Shown here in pieces: positions 31,867-41,115 of a stretch of DNA of 41,115 bases. Under the pieces are notes generated by a model, which made no database searches, was not told the DNA's origin, and saw only the letters and a program-made list of their open reading frames with translations. The DNA is taken from contig LSSN01001293.1 in NCBI GenBank assembly GCA_001970855.1, positions 1 through 41,115 on the forward strand, given 5' to 3'. The position numbers and the translations under genes were made by a program. The DNA comes from Smittium culicis (Eukaryota > Kickxellomycota > Harpellomycetes > Harpellales > Legeriomycetaceae). Numbering within the stretch: the stretch's first letter is position 1; every line of letters begins with the position of its first letter.

Positions 31867-34283
31867 CATGTATCAGATAAATCACTCGATGATTATTCTA
31901 ATAAGATCTAAAAATAAATTATAATATGGTAAGTAGGAAAAACTAGACAATAAACTCTGCTCCTCTAAATAACCTCACATATTATAGCTTTCCCGTTAAA
32001 TTTAACGTAAATACTTTTATTTAATTATCATTTTAAAATTAAATAGCTATTAAATTTTCTGAAAATAAAATAATATTTCGCTTTGAAATTCTTAATAATT
32101 TATCAGCCAGAATTCGATGTTTGTATACGACCTTATTTGAGAATAAAGATTTTTCCAATTTTATTAGATTATATCTATTTTTCACTTACAAATTTATCAT
32201 ACTTTTACTAATATTAGGTCATACTTTTACTCGCTCATTCAATTTAGTTTTTTTTTTTAGCTTTCTAAAAATAACTGATTTTTTTTAGGGAGGCATTTAT
32301 TTGTTACGATTATTTTTATTATCCAATCATTCGCTACTCGCAATGGATTTGACATTTTTTACTTGTCTGGAATAATATTTATTTGTTAATCATACTAATG
32401 GTAAAATATCTATTTTTTTGGGCTTTATTTATTCGCTAACCATTATGTATAATAAATTAAAATCTGTATTTATAACTTTCATTAGGCAATTCAATTTATA
32501 TTTAATAAAAATTTCGAATAAAAATTAAATTACAGTCAAGAACTTCGAAGCTTCAAAGTCTATTGGCTCTGAAACGTATTTGGAATCGAATCAATTTCGA
32601 GCAACAATAGTTTAGAAAAGGTTACAGACTATAATTTAGTAAAAACGTATATATATTTCTTTAGTCTATTATCACAATAATTTCTGTTTTATATTTTAAT
32701 ACAATTTATATAATTTCTGTTGCGTTTAAAAATCAATGAAGTGCTGTGGTTAATAAAATAAATTTAAACATAAGTTATTAATTAGATTATATTAGGTTTA
32801 AAATTATAATCAGATTTTACAATTCTCAGCAAAGTAACTGGTTAAAACTTTAGAAAATGGTTAATATTGTATCTAAAATACATATAATTTAGCGTATGCA
32901 TTCGAATAATTATTATGAAAAAGTAATTTTCTTGATGTGATTTTCTAGCGCTTAATAAGCTAATGTATTTTGGAGATTAATGTTCTCGGTGGATTTTGAG
33001 GCAGAAAATAATATCGATGCCATATTTAACAAGTTATATTTGATTTTAGACTATATCTCTGCATAAAATTCTAATTTTCTACTTTTTTGAAACAAATGCT
33101 CCGTGTGTTTTTTAATTTTAAATTTTATAGTAGGGATATTAAATTAATGACTAATTTTCAATGAAAGTAAGAAATTTAGCTATAGGATTTAAAACTAATT
33201 ATTATACCATTTTTATTAGCAATGAATGTGTTATATATGCCACACTTATTATTTCATCTAATTAGTTATATATGGCCCTTTTGAATCTAAAAGTTTAAAA
33301 TAAGAATTTCAGATACAACAATCGGCTTCAACTATATTTTCTGCTCTTATAGTATCATGATTTATTTTTAACCTTGTAAATTTGTTGGTACGATAACATT
33401 AGAAGAAAATATGCAGTAAAACAAATTGTATCATGGATTTAAGGGGAAAATATCATTAAAGTTGTATTATTATATTTAATTGAAATTGAAATTAAATTTT
33501 AATTAAAATGTATTTCTTTCTGGTTATGGTCTTCACAATTATCGAAATATTTGAATTTAATTCAAATTTTCTTATAACCTTAGGCGATTATATATTTTCG
33601 AAATTTACTGTTTTTCTTGCGAGTTTTTATTTCATATTTTATAATTTTATTTATCAAATATTATTAATCATTAAAAATTAAAGTATTTTCATGAATTTAA
33701 AAATGAAAATAACAAAGAAAAAAAGTCATAAATACGATTTAATTTTGTATGTAAGTATTTTATATAATATTTTTTATATTTTATTTATATTTGACATTTA
33801 TAATTCGAAATGTGTCTAGGCTTATTTGTTAGATTATTAAATTTACTAAAAAAACATATTAAGTTTTGAAGTTGTTCTTAAGCCAACATACATGTATAAT
33901 TTTGATTTAAAAATATACATTTTATTCGAATAGTGTTATTAAAAGTATCTAAACATGAATTAGAATTTTAATTTTACTTGATAATAAAATGTTTTTAAAT
34001 AATTTTTCTAATTATATTGGATTTAAATTTGTATTATCATTTAATTATGTACATAAATTAAATAGTTATGCGTTCGCAGACTGTTTGTTGAATTAGAGTA
34101 GCAATTTTTTTACGCTAAAAAAGTAAATAAATTATTCTATCCCCTAGATCCAAGTTAAAAAACTAATTTCTTATTTTTTTTCCACATTTTTTTAAATAAT
34201 TCGGACTTTGTGTTGCTTTTGTTGTTGTTGCTTCTGTTGTTGTTGCTTTTGTTGTTGTCGGTGTTGTAGCTGTTGTTGTTGAG

Positions 34284-34378
34284 GTAGCTGTAGCTGTAGC
34301 TGTAGCTGTAGCTGTAGCTGTAGCTGTAGCTGTAGCTGTAGCTGTAGCTGTAGCTGTAGCTGTAGCTGTAGCTGTAGC
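34284..34378. repeat. Hexamer array (GTAGCT)n, about 16 copies
   Basis: About 95 bases of perfect GTAGCT repeat, preceded at 34205-34283 by a degenerate GTTGTTGCT-type tract. On the minus strand one frame reads as alternating Leu-Gln (and Gln-rich) for 63 codons, but there is no non-repetitive coding flank, so I treat it as a microsatellite about 450 bp upstream of MTR3. Confidence 0.95.
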
Positions 34379-34834
34379 ATCATGTTATCAGTTTTTTAGA
34401 TGTTTTTTTATGCTTCTCTTTTGGGATTTCAATAGAAGCTTGTCTATTGGAATTTTGTAAACTAACCAACTAAATTTGTTAAAAGATGTTTATGCCTGAC
34501 TTGCTATAGCTAATTGAATCGAGGCAGTATATGGCAAATAGGGTGCTTTCATAAAAAGTTAAATCGAATATTTGCTTCCAATAGTATACTTGGATTTCTG
34601 AACATTGAAGTGATTAAACTCTAGCGGATCCACCAATAATAACGCTTTGAAAAAAATTTCTTTTTTGATTTTCTTCATGAAAGTATTTATATTTTTATTT
34701 CGGGTCTTTTATATTCAATTTGGTTACCAAAACTTTACATCAGTGAAAACAAGTTCATTCCTTGTCTATAATCTTCATAAAAAATATTATTAACGAGATA
34801 GAATCAAACTATTGAATCAAAATAAAAAAACCAA

Positions 34835-35819
34835 ATGTCAGCATTTGCTTATAGCGATAGAAGATTAGTCAATGGTCCCGAAATCAGCGTCCCTCCTATA
34901 GATATAGGCGTTAATAATAATGTAAAATCATTACTTGTAGAGAAAAAGAGAATCGATGGCAGACAGTTCTCTCAGCCAAGACCAATTTTTATAAAGACTG
35001 GAATCGTGAAAAAGGCCGCAGGTTCTGCTTATTTGGAACAAGGTAACATCAAAATCAGCTGTACCATAGATGGCCCACGCCAAATAAAAAAGGCAGGTGT
35101 TCTAGTTTCTTCTACTGTTGGTAATTTTGAATGCGAATTTAAATTTGCCTCTTTTTCTACTAGTTGGAGAAAAGTTAACCATAAGGACACTGAAGAAAGA
35201 GATATTTCATCTATTATAACTCAAGCTATTGGGCCATCTATTTGTTTGCACATGTTTCCTAAGTCTCTTATTACTGCAAATGTTACTGTTGTCGAGAGCG
35301 ATGGGAGAATGGCAACCATAGCAGCAGCTATTAAATGCATTTCTGTAGCTTTATCTGACGCTTCCATCAATATGTACGATCTAACTACTTGTATAAGTGC
35401 GGTATGTATATTATAGTTTATTTACTACAAATTTCTAACTGATTTTCTTTCATGACCTTATTTGCTATAATTTGCTTTAATTTATTTATTAATCAGCATC
35501 TTTTATTATTTTTTTTGCTTATCATTTTCTTATATAATATAAATTTTGAACCTGGCTAAAACTAAACAATTATAAACTGTAGAGTTTGATTGACGATCAG
35601 TGGGTAATTGACTGTAATCAGCTTGAAGAAAACGAAGAATCTGTATCTTTACTTATATCTTCAATGCCATCAGCCCAAGAAATAACTCATATTATCCAAA
35701 CAGGAAAAACGAATTCCGATCAAACTCAGCAAGGAATAAGTAAATGTTTGGATGCAAATACTAAAATATACAAAACAGTGATGGAATTCCTTGCAAATGA
35801 GAATTACGATATATATTGA
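34835..35819 (+). CDS. MTR3: Exosome complex subunit MTR3 (RNase PH-like)
   Basis: Exons 34835-35401 and 35583-35819 join in phase 0 to 267 residues. MTR3 is one of six RNase PH-fold subunits of the eukaryotic exosome ring, catalytically inactive, in nucleus and cytoplasm. Family blocks: KKRIDGRQFSQPRPIFIKTG, AAGSAYLEQGNIKISCTIDGPRQ, FKFASFSTSWR, ERDISSIITQAIGPSICLHMFPK, VVESDGRMATIAAAI and ALSDASINMYDLTTCISAS. After the junction comes DDQWVIDCNQLEENEESVSLLISSMPS. MYDL and the replaced Arg/Asp active-site residues fit MTR3 rather than RRP41 (which keeps VLQADGGT-type and ADAGI blocks differently) or RRP46. RRP46 is the main alternative. The C-terminus is a helical segment (LDANTKIYKTVMEFLANE) as in EXOSC6. 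It is convergent with CGI121. Confidence 0.88.
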
Positions 35820-36222
35820 ATACTTTTATAGTTTTAACATACTTTTAATATGCTTTTCGACTGTATCTGATTTATAATGTTTTCTCTACCGCTATTCCTT
35901 TATGTTCTTATAGATAATTAAGTAAATTTAAAACTTTTTCCATGTATCATATTTAATTATTTATCCATAACGGCCTTTACTTATAACTTTTGGTTTTTAT
36001 TTAGTTATTACAAACAATATTACAAAAAACGCTAGACTTAAAAAAAAAAAAATTCAGAAAAATTTAGAGTTTATTAGTTTTCGAGACGATCATAAAGCAC
36101 GTTACTTAATTCATCGTTATTGTTATAAAATCTAATTTCCAGTTACTAAGACTAATAGATATGGAGTCAAGTCGCTCTGTTATCTTTTTTTCGGATCCCA
36201 TAAACATAATTAATAAATAATT
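35820..36222. other. Convergent 3' region MTR3 / CGI121
   Basis: 403 bp of AT-rich spacer between facing stop codons; no gene recognised. Confidence 0.45.
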
Positions 36223-37257
36223 TTAAAGTAATGTCTTTGCAGCAATGCTAGACCACACTACTTTTATTATACTCTCAGCTGGTAGTTCGCCTTTGATTCC
36301 ATATAACTATAATAAGGTGATAAAAGATATTTTAAATGTACACAGGTAATATAAAATAACGAAATTATGTTTAGATATCTTAAACTTTCTAACCATTTTG
36401 ATCGTTTCTATATTGCTGTTTTGGAGCACATCGGCGTTATTTAATTCTGATACTGGACCAAGATTTAATTTAGATACATCGATTTCGAACTAATAATGAT
36501 TTAATAAACATCAATATATAAGAATTTTGAAATTCTAAACTAAAATATTATACTTGGAATTAAATTTAGATTTTACCTCTTCTGGCGATGTGAATTTTGC
36601 TAGTAGTAATCCTTTACATCCAGGCTTATACCCAAAATTTTGGAACGAGGTTTTAATCTAAAAAGTTTCACAAATTGCAATTTATAATGAATAAAAAAAA
36701 ATTATGAAGATTTCTAGAAATGGTAGAACAATCTAATCAGAAATTTTTTTTGATGTATTACACTTGATGCGGGCGACAAATTGAATATGATTTCGCCATT
36801 TAAGCTATCCGTTACCAGTTCATTTCGTACCCATGAGGTATATGCTCTTTTTGCAGCGATTATTAATGAAAACTCGTTGCAAATCTACAATAGAAACAAA
36901 AAGAAAAAAAAATAGTATTTTAAAAAAATAAAAAAAAGACTATCGGATGTCATTGTGGAACTTGGAATTGAAAAGGTACGATAGGTAAAAAAAGGGAAAA
37001 AAAAAACAATAATACAAATATGAATAGAATTTCAAAAAGTGCAAAAAAAGAGAGAGCAAACAATAACATTGATTCTATAAAGGAAAAAAGAAATGACTTA
37101 CAACTTCGCCATTAATAAAGGAGAAATTTTCGACTAAGGGTGATTTTTCGGTTACTAGTTTGAAAATATCTTGATCATTTTCTATTTTATTGAACCATGC
37201 ATAGCATAGCACTTGTCTACTACCATCGGCATCTATTTCAACTCGTTTCACTGCCAT
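36223..37257 (-). CDS. CGI121: EKC/KEOPS complex subunit CGI121 (TPRKB-like)
   Basis: Five exons on the minus strand, 37257-37102, 36884-36762, 36657-36577, 36489-36394 and 36306-36223, join to 179 residues. All junctions are phase 0 with GT/AG. CGI121/TPRKB binds the Bud32 kinase and helps the KEOPS complex make t6A37 on tRNAs; yeast KEOPS also affects telomeres and transcription. The diagnostic stretch is FSLIIAAKRAYTSW...NGEIIFNLSPASS, matching the family ILVAANKA and EIIFNLSPNNNI blocks. It is followed by IKTSFQNFG, GLLLAKF and a C-terminal helix (PAESIIKVVWSSIAAKTLL) where relatives have a helix ending in T-K. Length is at the family norm (175-185). The N-terminal 35 residues are the least conserved. 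This is one of the most intron-dense genes in the window (four introns in 540 coding bases) and none of its exons after the first shows as an ORF. Confidence 0.9.
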
Positions 37258-37894
37258 ATCTGAAGCCTATATTTATAAGTTGAATGCACCAAAGGATAAA
37301 ATTTGGCTTTTATAGAAATAATAAGGAATCTGAATATCTCTTAATTTTTTAAACAAAAGCAACGACCAAAGTAAAATTTAAAACAAAAGAGTAGCTTTAT
37401 GTATTTTTGGCAGAATTTTTTTTTATTTTTGGATAGCCAATGACTTTTTGTTCATTATAAAAATCGACGTATTATTCGATTCCAAAAATAAGTTACTTTT
37501 ACGGGCTATACTCAATAATTGAATCATTAACTATGAAAATATAAGCGTGCTTTTGAATTGAGTTATAATGAAAAGATTATTATTATTATTCAATTGCATT
37601 TTTTTATTCTATAAACTATTAATTATAATTATTGTGACTAATTTTCTTGCATTTTTTTCATTTGATTTATGTTTATAAAGCGCCTCTAGTTCGCCCTAAA
37701 AGCGATAAAAGTTGGTGGCTTCGAGAGAGCTAGCTTATTACCCATTAAAGAATTTATGTTTACTATATTAATAAATTACTTATAATTGTGTGGTAGTCAA
37801 AAGAAAGAAATTCGTTTAATCTCTATTAAAAATAGACAAAACCTAAAAAAAAAAAAAACACACACAAACACACGATTTAACAAAGCGGTTCCTG
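37258..37894. other. Intergenic region CGI121 / TRAPPC11-like gene
   Basis: 637 bp between two minus-strand genes; it contains the CGI121 promoter and the 3' end of the TRAPP gene. A short CACACA-rich tract lies at 37858-37874. No other gene recognised. Confidence 0.45.
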
Positions 37895-40800
37895 TTAAGG
37901 TATCACGCAAACGTTAGACCTATCTCTTCTAATTATTCCATCGATTGCAGGATAATGCCTCTTTACTGCGACTTCTAGCTGACCTAATCCTATTATTTTG
38001 TCTACGGCTGGCGCGGTATCCTTTGAATTGGGTACAATTTGTATATCAACTCTAGGGAGCATGTTTCGATATCCTAAAAATACTAATGTGTATAGAAGCT
38101 CTGTTTTTTCGTATGGAAGAAGAGATAGGGCTAACTTTCTATGACCGGAAAATACCAGGCCTTCTGCAGGATAAACGTTTATTGATAGACTTGTTAAACT
38201 ATCGCTCAAGTTTTCAAACATATACTTTAATAAAAATGGCTTTCCAAATGTTGCGTATGACTCGCATTCTAAATCAACTAAAACTAATTTTTTACTATTA
38301 TCTTGTGGATTTTCGTACACTAAACTATAATCTTGCTCAAAGCTCTTGTTTTTTATCTCTTTTAGCTTCTCATCTTCATAATCAGTGATTCTTCTGAAAT
38401 TAAACTTTAAGTTATCGGGTTTGTTTGGAACTATAAATATAAAGGACTTTGATGGCGGTATTTCTGATTCAAAAACTCCTGGAATTGATATATATAATAG
38501 CGAGTTTGTGATATTTGTAGATTCTACTTGAATTTTGTTCTTGATTTCATTGATAGCAACGCTTAGCGGATAAACCGTAGGCACATCTATTCCTTTTTCC
38601 AATTGAGTTTTCCCAAAATATTCAAATTCGGTTTCAACCTTAGCTTTTAAAAATAAAGTGCTTACACCTACACTTTCAGGGAGTTTAAATTCCTCTGTTA
38701 TAATAGTTGACTCGTTAATGTTTAAGCCAGCAATATCCACAGACCTTGTTTCGATTTCCTTTCCGTTATTCTTGTTTTCTAGAGAAATGAGAACTTTCGA
38801 TTTGGTCGTTTTTTCGGTGCCTTTATTTATAACCTTGATCGAAAAAGGAATTATTTCACCTGAAATAGCTGGAACAAGCTTTTCAATTTCAATAAAGTCA
38901 AAATCTACAGAGTTATCAGCAATAGCGTATTTCCATGTAGCCTTGCTTCTATTTTGCGGGAAATTCCAAAAAAATTCTACATTGACATTATTTTTTTTTA
39001 TGATTCCAGAAACTCTAACAATATGAATTGATGTTGCTCCATCTGGAATTGATGCTTCGCCTTCAATGACATACCTTTTGTTTTTAATCTCTACAGAATT
39101 TAAGCTTATAGTACAGGAAGATTTAGGTTCAAACTCGACATTAAGTTCATCAAATTTAATGGGATGAGGTAGTTGGTTGAGTAAAGTGATACGGAATTTC
39201 GGCTTCTTTATGCTGTTTTTTGGATTTCTAAAGAAAATAGGTTTACAGGTAATAACGGGAAGTATAGTAAGCATATCAATACTCAAGTCATTTTCGATTT
39301 TTCCAGATTCTAAAAAATCCATCCATTCAATAGCAGAACTTGAAGTTTTTTTGGACGATGAGAGTTCCAGTAAGCACATGAACTTATTCTCCATAGTTCC
39401 GTAGTTTTTTAAAATTTCTAAGGAGTTTTCTAGAAGTAGCCCCCATCTTTGCTCTCTATAAAATTCAATTACTGAGCGAAGTTTTTTTATTCCCAAATCT
39501 GTGTTATCTAGTTTAATCAATAGATCAGCTATGGTGCTATTGATTCTTAAAGACCATAGCTTGCTAGCATAATAATTTTCGCTTTCAATCAAGTGATTTA
39601 GCGCTTTTTTCCAAATAGAGGAAATGTTGATTTTAATCTCTTGAATACCAGATAAGATTGTAAATTCATTAATGCTTTCTTTTTCAAGCGCTTTAGAGCA
39701 TTCGTAGAGTATAGTGGCTATGGAATAATGTAAAAATCCAATATTCTGTGGCTGAACAGGCGCTATTTCTAGAAGTCTGTGGTCAATATTTTCAGAGTAT
39801 GACGCTGCTGGAACACCCTTTCCAGAATCAAATGCTAATGAGTGAATTGGAAGTAAGGACTCAAGGCTTTGAGAAATCAAGTACCAGTTATAAAACGATG
39901 AAACAATTTTAGAATTTTGGAGAACTTGAAGTAAATTCTGCAAATGCTGAACACGAGGGCTTTCTTGCCACTCTCTGATGGCTTCTCTCTCCATCCTTAC
40001 GCATAAGGAGTTCATTATGCATATTGCTTCACACCAATGCTTATTTTTTCGAATATAAGACTCTAATTGAGGGTCTATAAGCTTCCCTGAATTAAATTCT
40101 TGCTGGACGGATCTAGAAAGTTCATTAAGGTATAGTTGGATTTGCCTGTATGATTCTTTGATGCATATTTTCTTTAATTCGCTTTCGTTACAGCATTCAG
40201 AAAAGTAACTTTGTTTAATGTAGTGTCGAATTAACTTTCCTCTGCCATAGTAGTACCATTTATCTGAGCCTTTTGTTTTACTTTCAGAGTTTGACTGTGT
40301 AATATTTACCGCACCCTTTTCGCTTTCGATGAGTGGGAGTTGTAAGCCTATTTTATGTTGTCTTTTTGAAATTTTGGAGCCATAGAAAAACATTGAGTCT
40401 ACCCATAAATCGCTTTCAAGCCCTCCCAAAAATTCTCTTATGTATGCTTTATTTCCTGGTCTGCTAATGGCCAAGTGCTTTGAGTCTAGTCCAGAGTGTT
40501 TTAGAATTTCGGCGATTCTGGAGTCAGTTGAGCTTGATTCATACTGGATTTGGTCTACAATGATAACGGCGGTGTGGGATAAAGAGGTTTTTTGAGCGAT
40601 ACTTTTAATTGAAGCAATGAGGGAAGAATCATCGTTTGACAGCTCAAATATAGAGATAAGTACAGCGGGAGTTTTTTGAAATTTGTTGATCCAAGTTGCA
40701 TCCAATATAAGCTCTCTTTCTTTTGTACAATCGATTAACGAGGAGAAATAACCCTCTAGATCATAGTCTACATTTACGACGTTCCAGTATTGTGTCCTTG

Positions 40801-40978
40801 GATTCCAAGTTTTCTCGGAGCTGTTGCAGTTTTCAGGAGTTTTGAAATAAGAGATAAGAGTCTTTGCGACGGATATCGCATACGGGGTTTTTAAAGTGTT
40901 TAATGGATCGCCTAGCACGCCCAGAACAGGGTAAGTGTGATGGCTAAATACTTCAGAAAATGATAAATCGTTTTCCAT
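37895..40978 (-). CDS. TRAPPC11-like vesicle-tethering protein (Foie gras/gryzun)
   Basis: A single exon codes for 1027 residues (human TRAPPC11 is 1133). TRAPPC11 is a subunit of TRAPPIII in metazoa and many fungi, acting at ER-Golgi traffic and autophagy. The N-terminus has the TRAPPC11-like order: WNVVNVDYDLEGYF, ILDATWINKFQKTPAVLISIFEL, a TAVIIVDQ strand, then LDSKHLAISRPGN, and a helical repeat region beginning WVDSMFFYGSKISKRQHKIG. Residues about 240-560 fit the alpha-solenoid Foie gras domain. From about 600 to 1000 the protein is beta-rich (NPKNSIKKPKFRITLLNQL, IKVINKGTEKTTKSKVLISL), as expected for the gryzun/Ig-like part. The frame starts at the first ATG and has no signal peptide. 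Other large TRAPP subunits (TRS120, TRS130) are alternatives, but the order of motifs fits TRAPPC11 better. The upstream side is cut by the window edge about 140 bp away. Confidence 0.75.
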   Translation of the reverse strand: MENDLSFSEVFSHHTYPVLGVLGDPLNTLKTPYAISVAKTLISYFKTPENCNSSEKTWNPRTQYWNVVNVDYDLEGYFSSLIDCTKERELILDATWINKFQKTPAVLISIFELSNDDSSLIASIKSIAQKTSLSHTAVIIVDQIQYESSSTDSRIAEILKHSGLDSKHLAISRPGNKAYIREFLGGLESDLWVDSMFFYGSKISKRQHKIGLQLPLIESEKGAVNITQSNSESKTKGSDKWYYYGRGKLIRHYIKQSYFSECCNESELKKICIKESYRQIQLYLNELSRSVQQEFNSGKLIDPQLESYIRKNKHWCEAICIMNSLCVRMEREAIREWQESPRVQHLQNLLQVLQNSKIVSSFYNWYLISQSLESLLPIHSLAFDSGKGVPAASYSENIDHRLLEIAPVQPQNIGFLHYSIATILYECSKALEKESINEFTILSGIQEIKINISSIWKKALNHLIESENYYASKLWSLRINSTIADLLIKLDNTDLGIKKLRSVIEFYREQRWGLLLENSLEILKNYGTMENKFMCLLELSSSKKTSSSAIEWMDFLESGKIENDLSIDMLTILPVITCKPIFFRNPKNSIKKPKFRITLLNQLPHPIKFDELNVEFEPKSSCTISLNSVEIKNKRYVIEGEASIPDGATSIHIVRVSGIIKKNNVNVEFFWNFPQNRSKATWKYAIADNSVDFDFIEIEKLVPAISGEIIPFSIKVINKGTEKTTKSKVLISLENKNNGKEIETRSVDIAGLNINESTIITEEFKLPESVGVSTLFLKAKVETEFEYFGKTQLEKGIDVPTVYPLSVAINEIKNKIQVESTNITNSLLYISIPGVFESEIPPSKSFIFIVPNKPDNLKFNFRRITDYEDEKLKEIKNKSFEQDYSLVYENPQDNSKKLVLVDLECESYATFGKPFLLKYMFENLSDSLTSLSINVYPAEGLVFSGHRKLALSLLPYEKTELLYTLVFLGYRNMLPRVDIQIVPNSKDTAPAVDKIIGLGQLEVAVKRHYPAIDGIIRRDRSNVCVIP

Positions 40979-41115
40979 AACCTGCTAGATAATTATGGTA
41001 TTATTTTGAATATACAAAGATATGAAATTATAAAAAAAAATGCTGGAAAATATGAAGAATTGCAGTAAACATACAATTATATTGAGGTTGTTCTAAAAGT
41101 TTGGTAGGCTTGTAA

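Larger units (their letters stand above)
28488..34834. other. 6.3-kb gene desert with TTAA elements
   Basis: This is the longest stretch without a supported gene. It contains two TTAA-flanked inverted-repeat elements (29149-29241 and 29490-30095), a hexamer array (34284-34378) and long AT-rich tracts. Two small open frames exist (29969-30193 inside an element; 31639-31866, hydrophobic, listed separately). The MTR3 promoter should lie at the right end. Confidence 0.5.

Noticed and set aside
34192..34383. 63-codon Leu-Gln/Gln-rich frame on the minus strand
   Set aside because: It is a translation of the GTAGCT and GTTGTTGCT microsatellites with no unique coding flank.
1..41115. tRNA, 5S or spliceosomal RNA genes
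   Set aside because: I looked for B-box GGTTCGANNCC sequences and for U1, U2, U4, U5 and U6 core motifs by eye and found none. A tool scan could still find divergent ones.

Overview
The window looks like about 41 kb of nuclear DNA from an early-diverging, very AT-rich fungus. The evidence is protein genes with short spliceosomal introns (GT...AG, mostly 70-230 nt, several with a CTAAC-like branch site), mitochondrial presequences, a TRAPP subunit, an exosome subunit, a KEOPS subunit and ERCC1. A gut-fungus (Harpellales/Zoopagomycota-like) origin is plausible but is inference only; no rRNA or other marker gene is present to place it. Intergenic DNA is extremely A+T rich with long A and T runs, while exons are noticeably richer in G+C, which helps to draw gene borders.

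Layout. 1-155 is a (CTATTA)n hexamer array at the very edge, followed by about 2.3 kb without a recognisable gene but with a cluster of hairpins at 431-541. 2506-4047 (+) is an intronless cationic amino-acid transporter. 5239-5840 (+) is a four-exon SPT4 gene whose exons are too short to show as long reading frames. 5841-9309 is a gene-poor stretch with a purine/G-rich block. 9310-11565 (+) is ETF-ubiquinone oxidoreductase (3 exons), convergent with a PUS1-type tRNA pseudouridine synthase at 11817-13985 (-, 4 exons). 14670-16013 (+) is HMG-CoA lyase (4 exons), convergent with an ERCC1/RAD10 gene at 16561-18092 (-, 7 exons). 18517-20765 (+) is a mitochondrial DEAD-box-like helicase (MRH4-like, 2 exons) and 22051-23946 (+) is the nucleolar helicase HAS1/DDX18 (intronless). 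25843-26400 (+) and 27600-28487 (-) encode two surface/secreted-type proteins with no clear family; the second carries a 17-copy, 18-bp tandem repeat. 28488-34834 is a 6.3-kb desert containing at least two short TTAA-flanked elements with piggyBac-type inverted ends and a hexamer array. 34835-35819 (+) is the exosome subunit MTR3 (2 exons), convergent with the KEOPS subunit CGI121 (36223-37257, -, 5 exons). 37895-40978 (-) is a TRAPPC11-like vesicle-tethering protein (intronless).

The genes are mostly single-copy housekeeping functions and do not form one pathway. The one metabolic link is that ETF-QO and HMG-CoA lyase, both used in mitochondrial leucine/fatty-acid breakdown, lie 3.1 kb apart on the same strand. 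RNA-related genes are frequent: SPT4, PUS1, two helicases and MTR3. I see no viral genome, CRISPR array, operon or gene cluster that would make a clearly new system. The most unusual parts are the edge hexamer array with the hairpin cluster, the TTAA elements and the two orphan surface proteins. All exon joins were made by eye from splice consensus plus continuity of family motifs; no alignment or transcript data were available.
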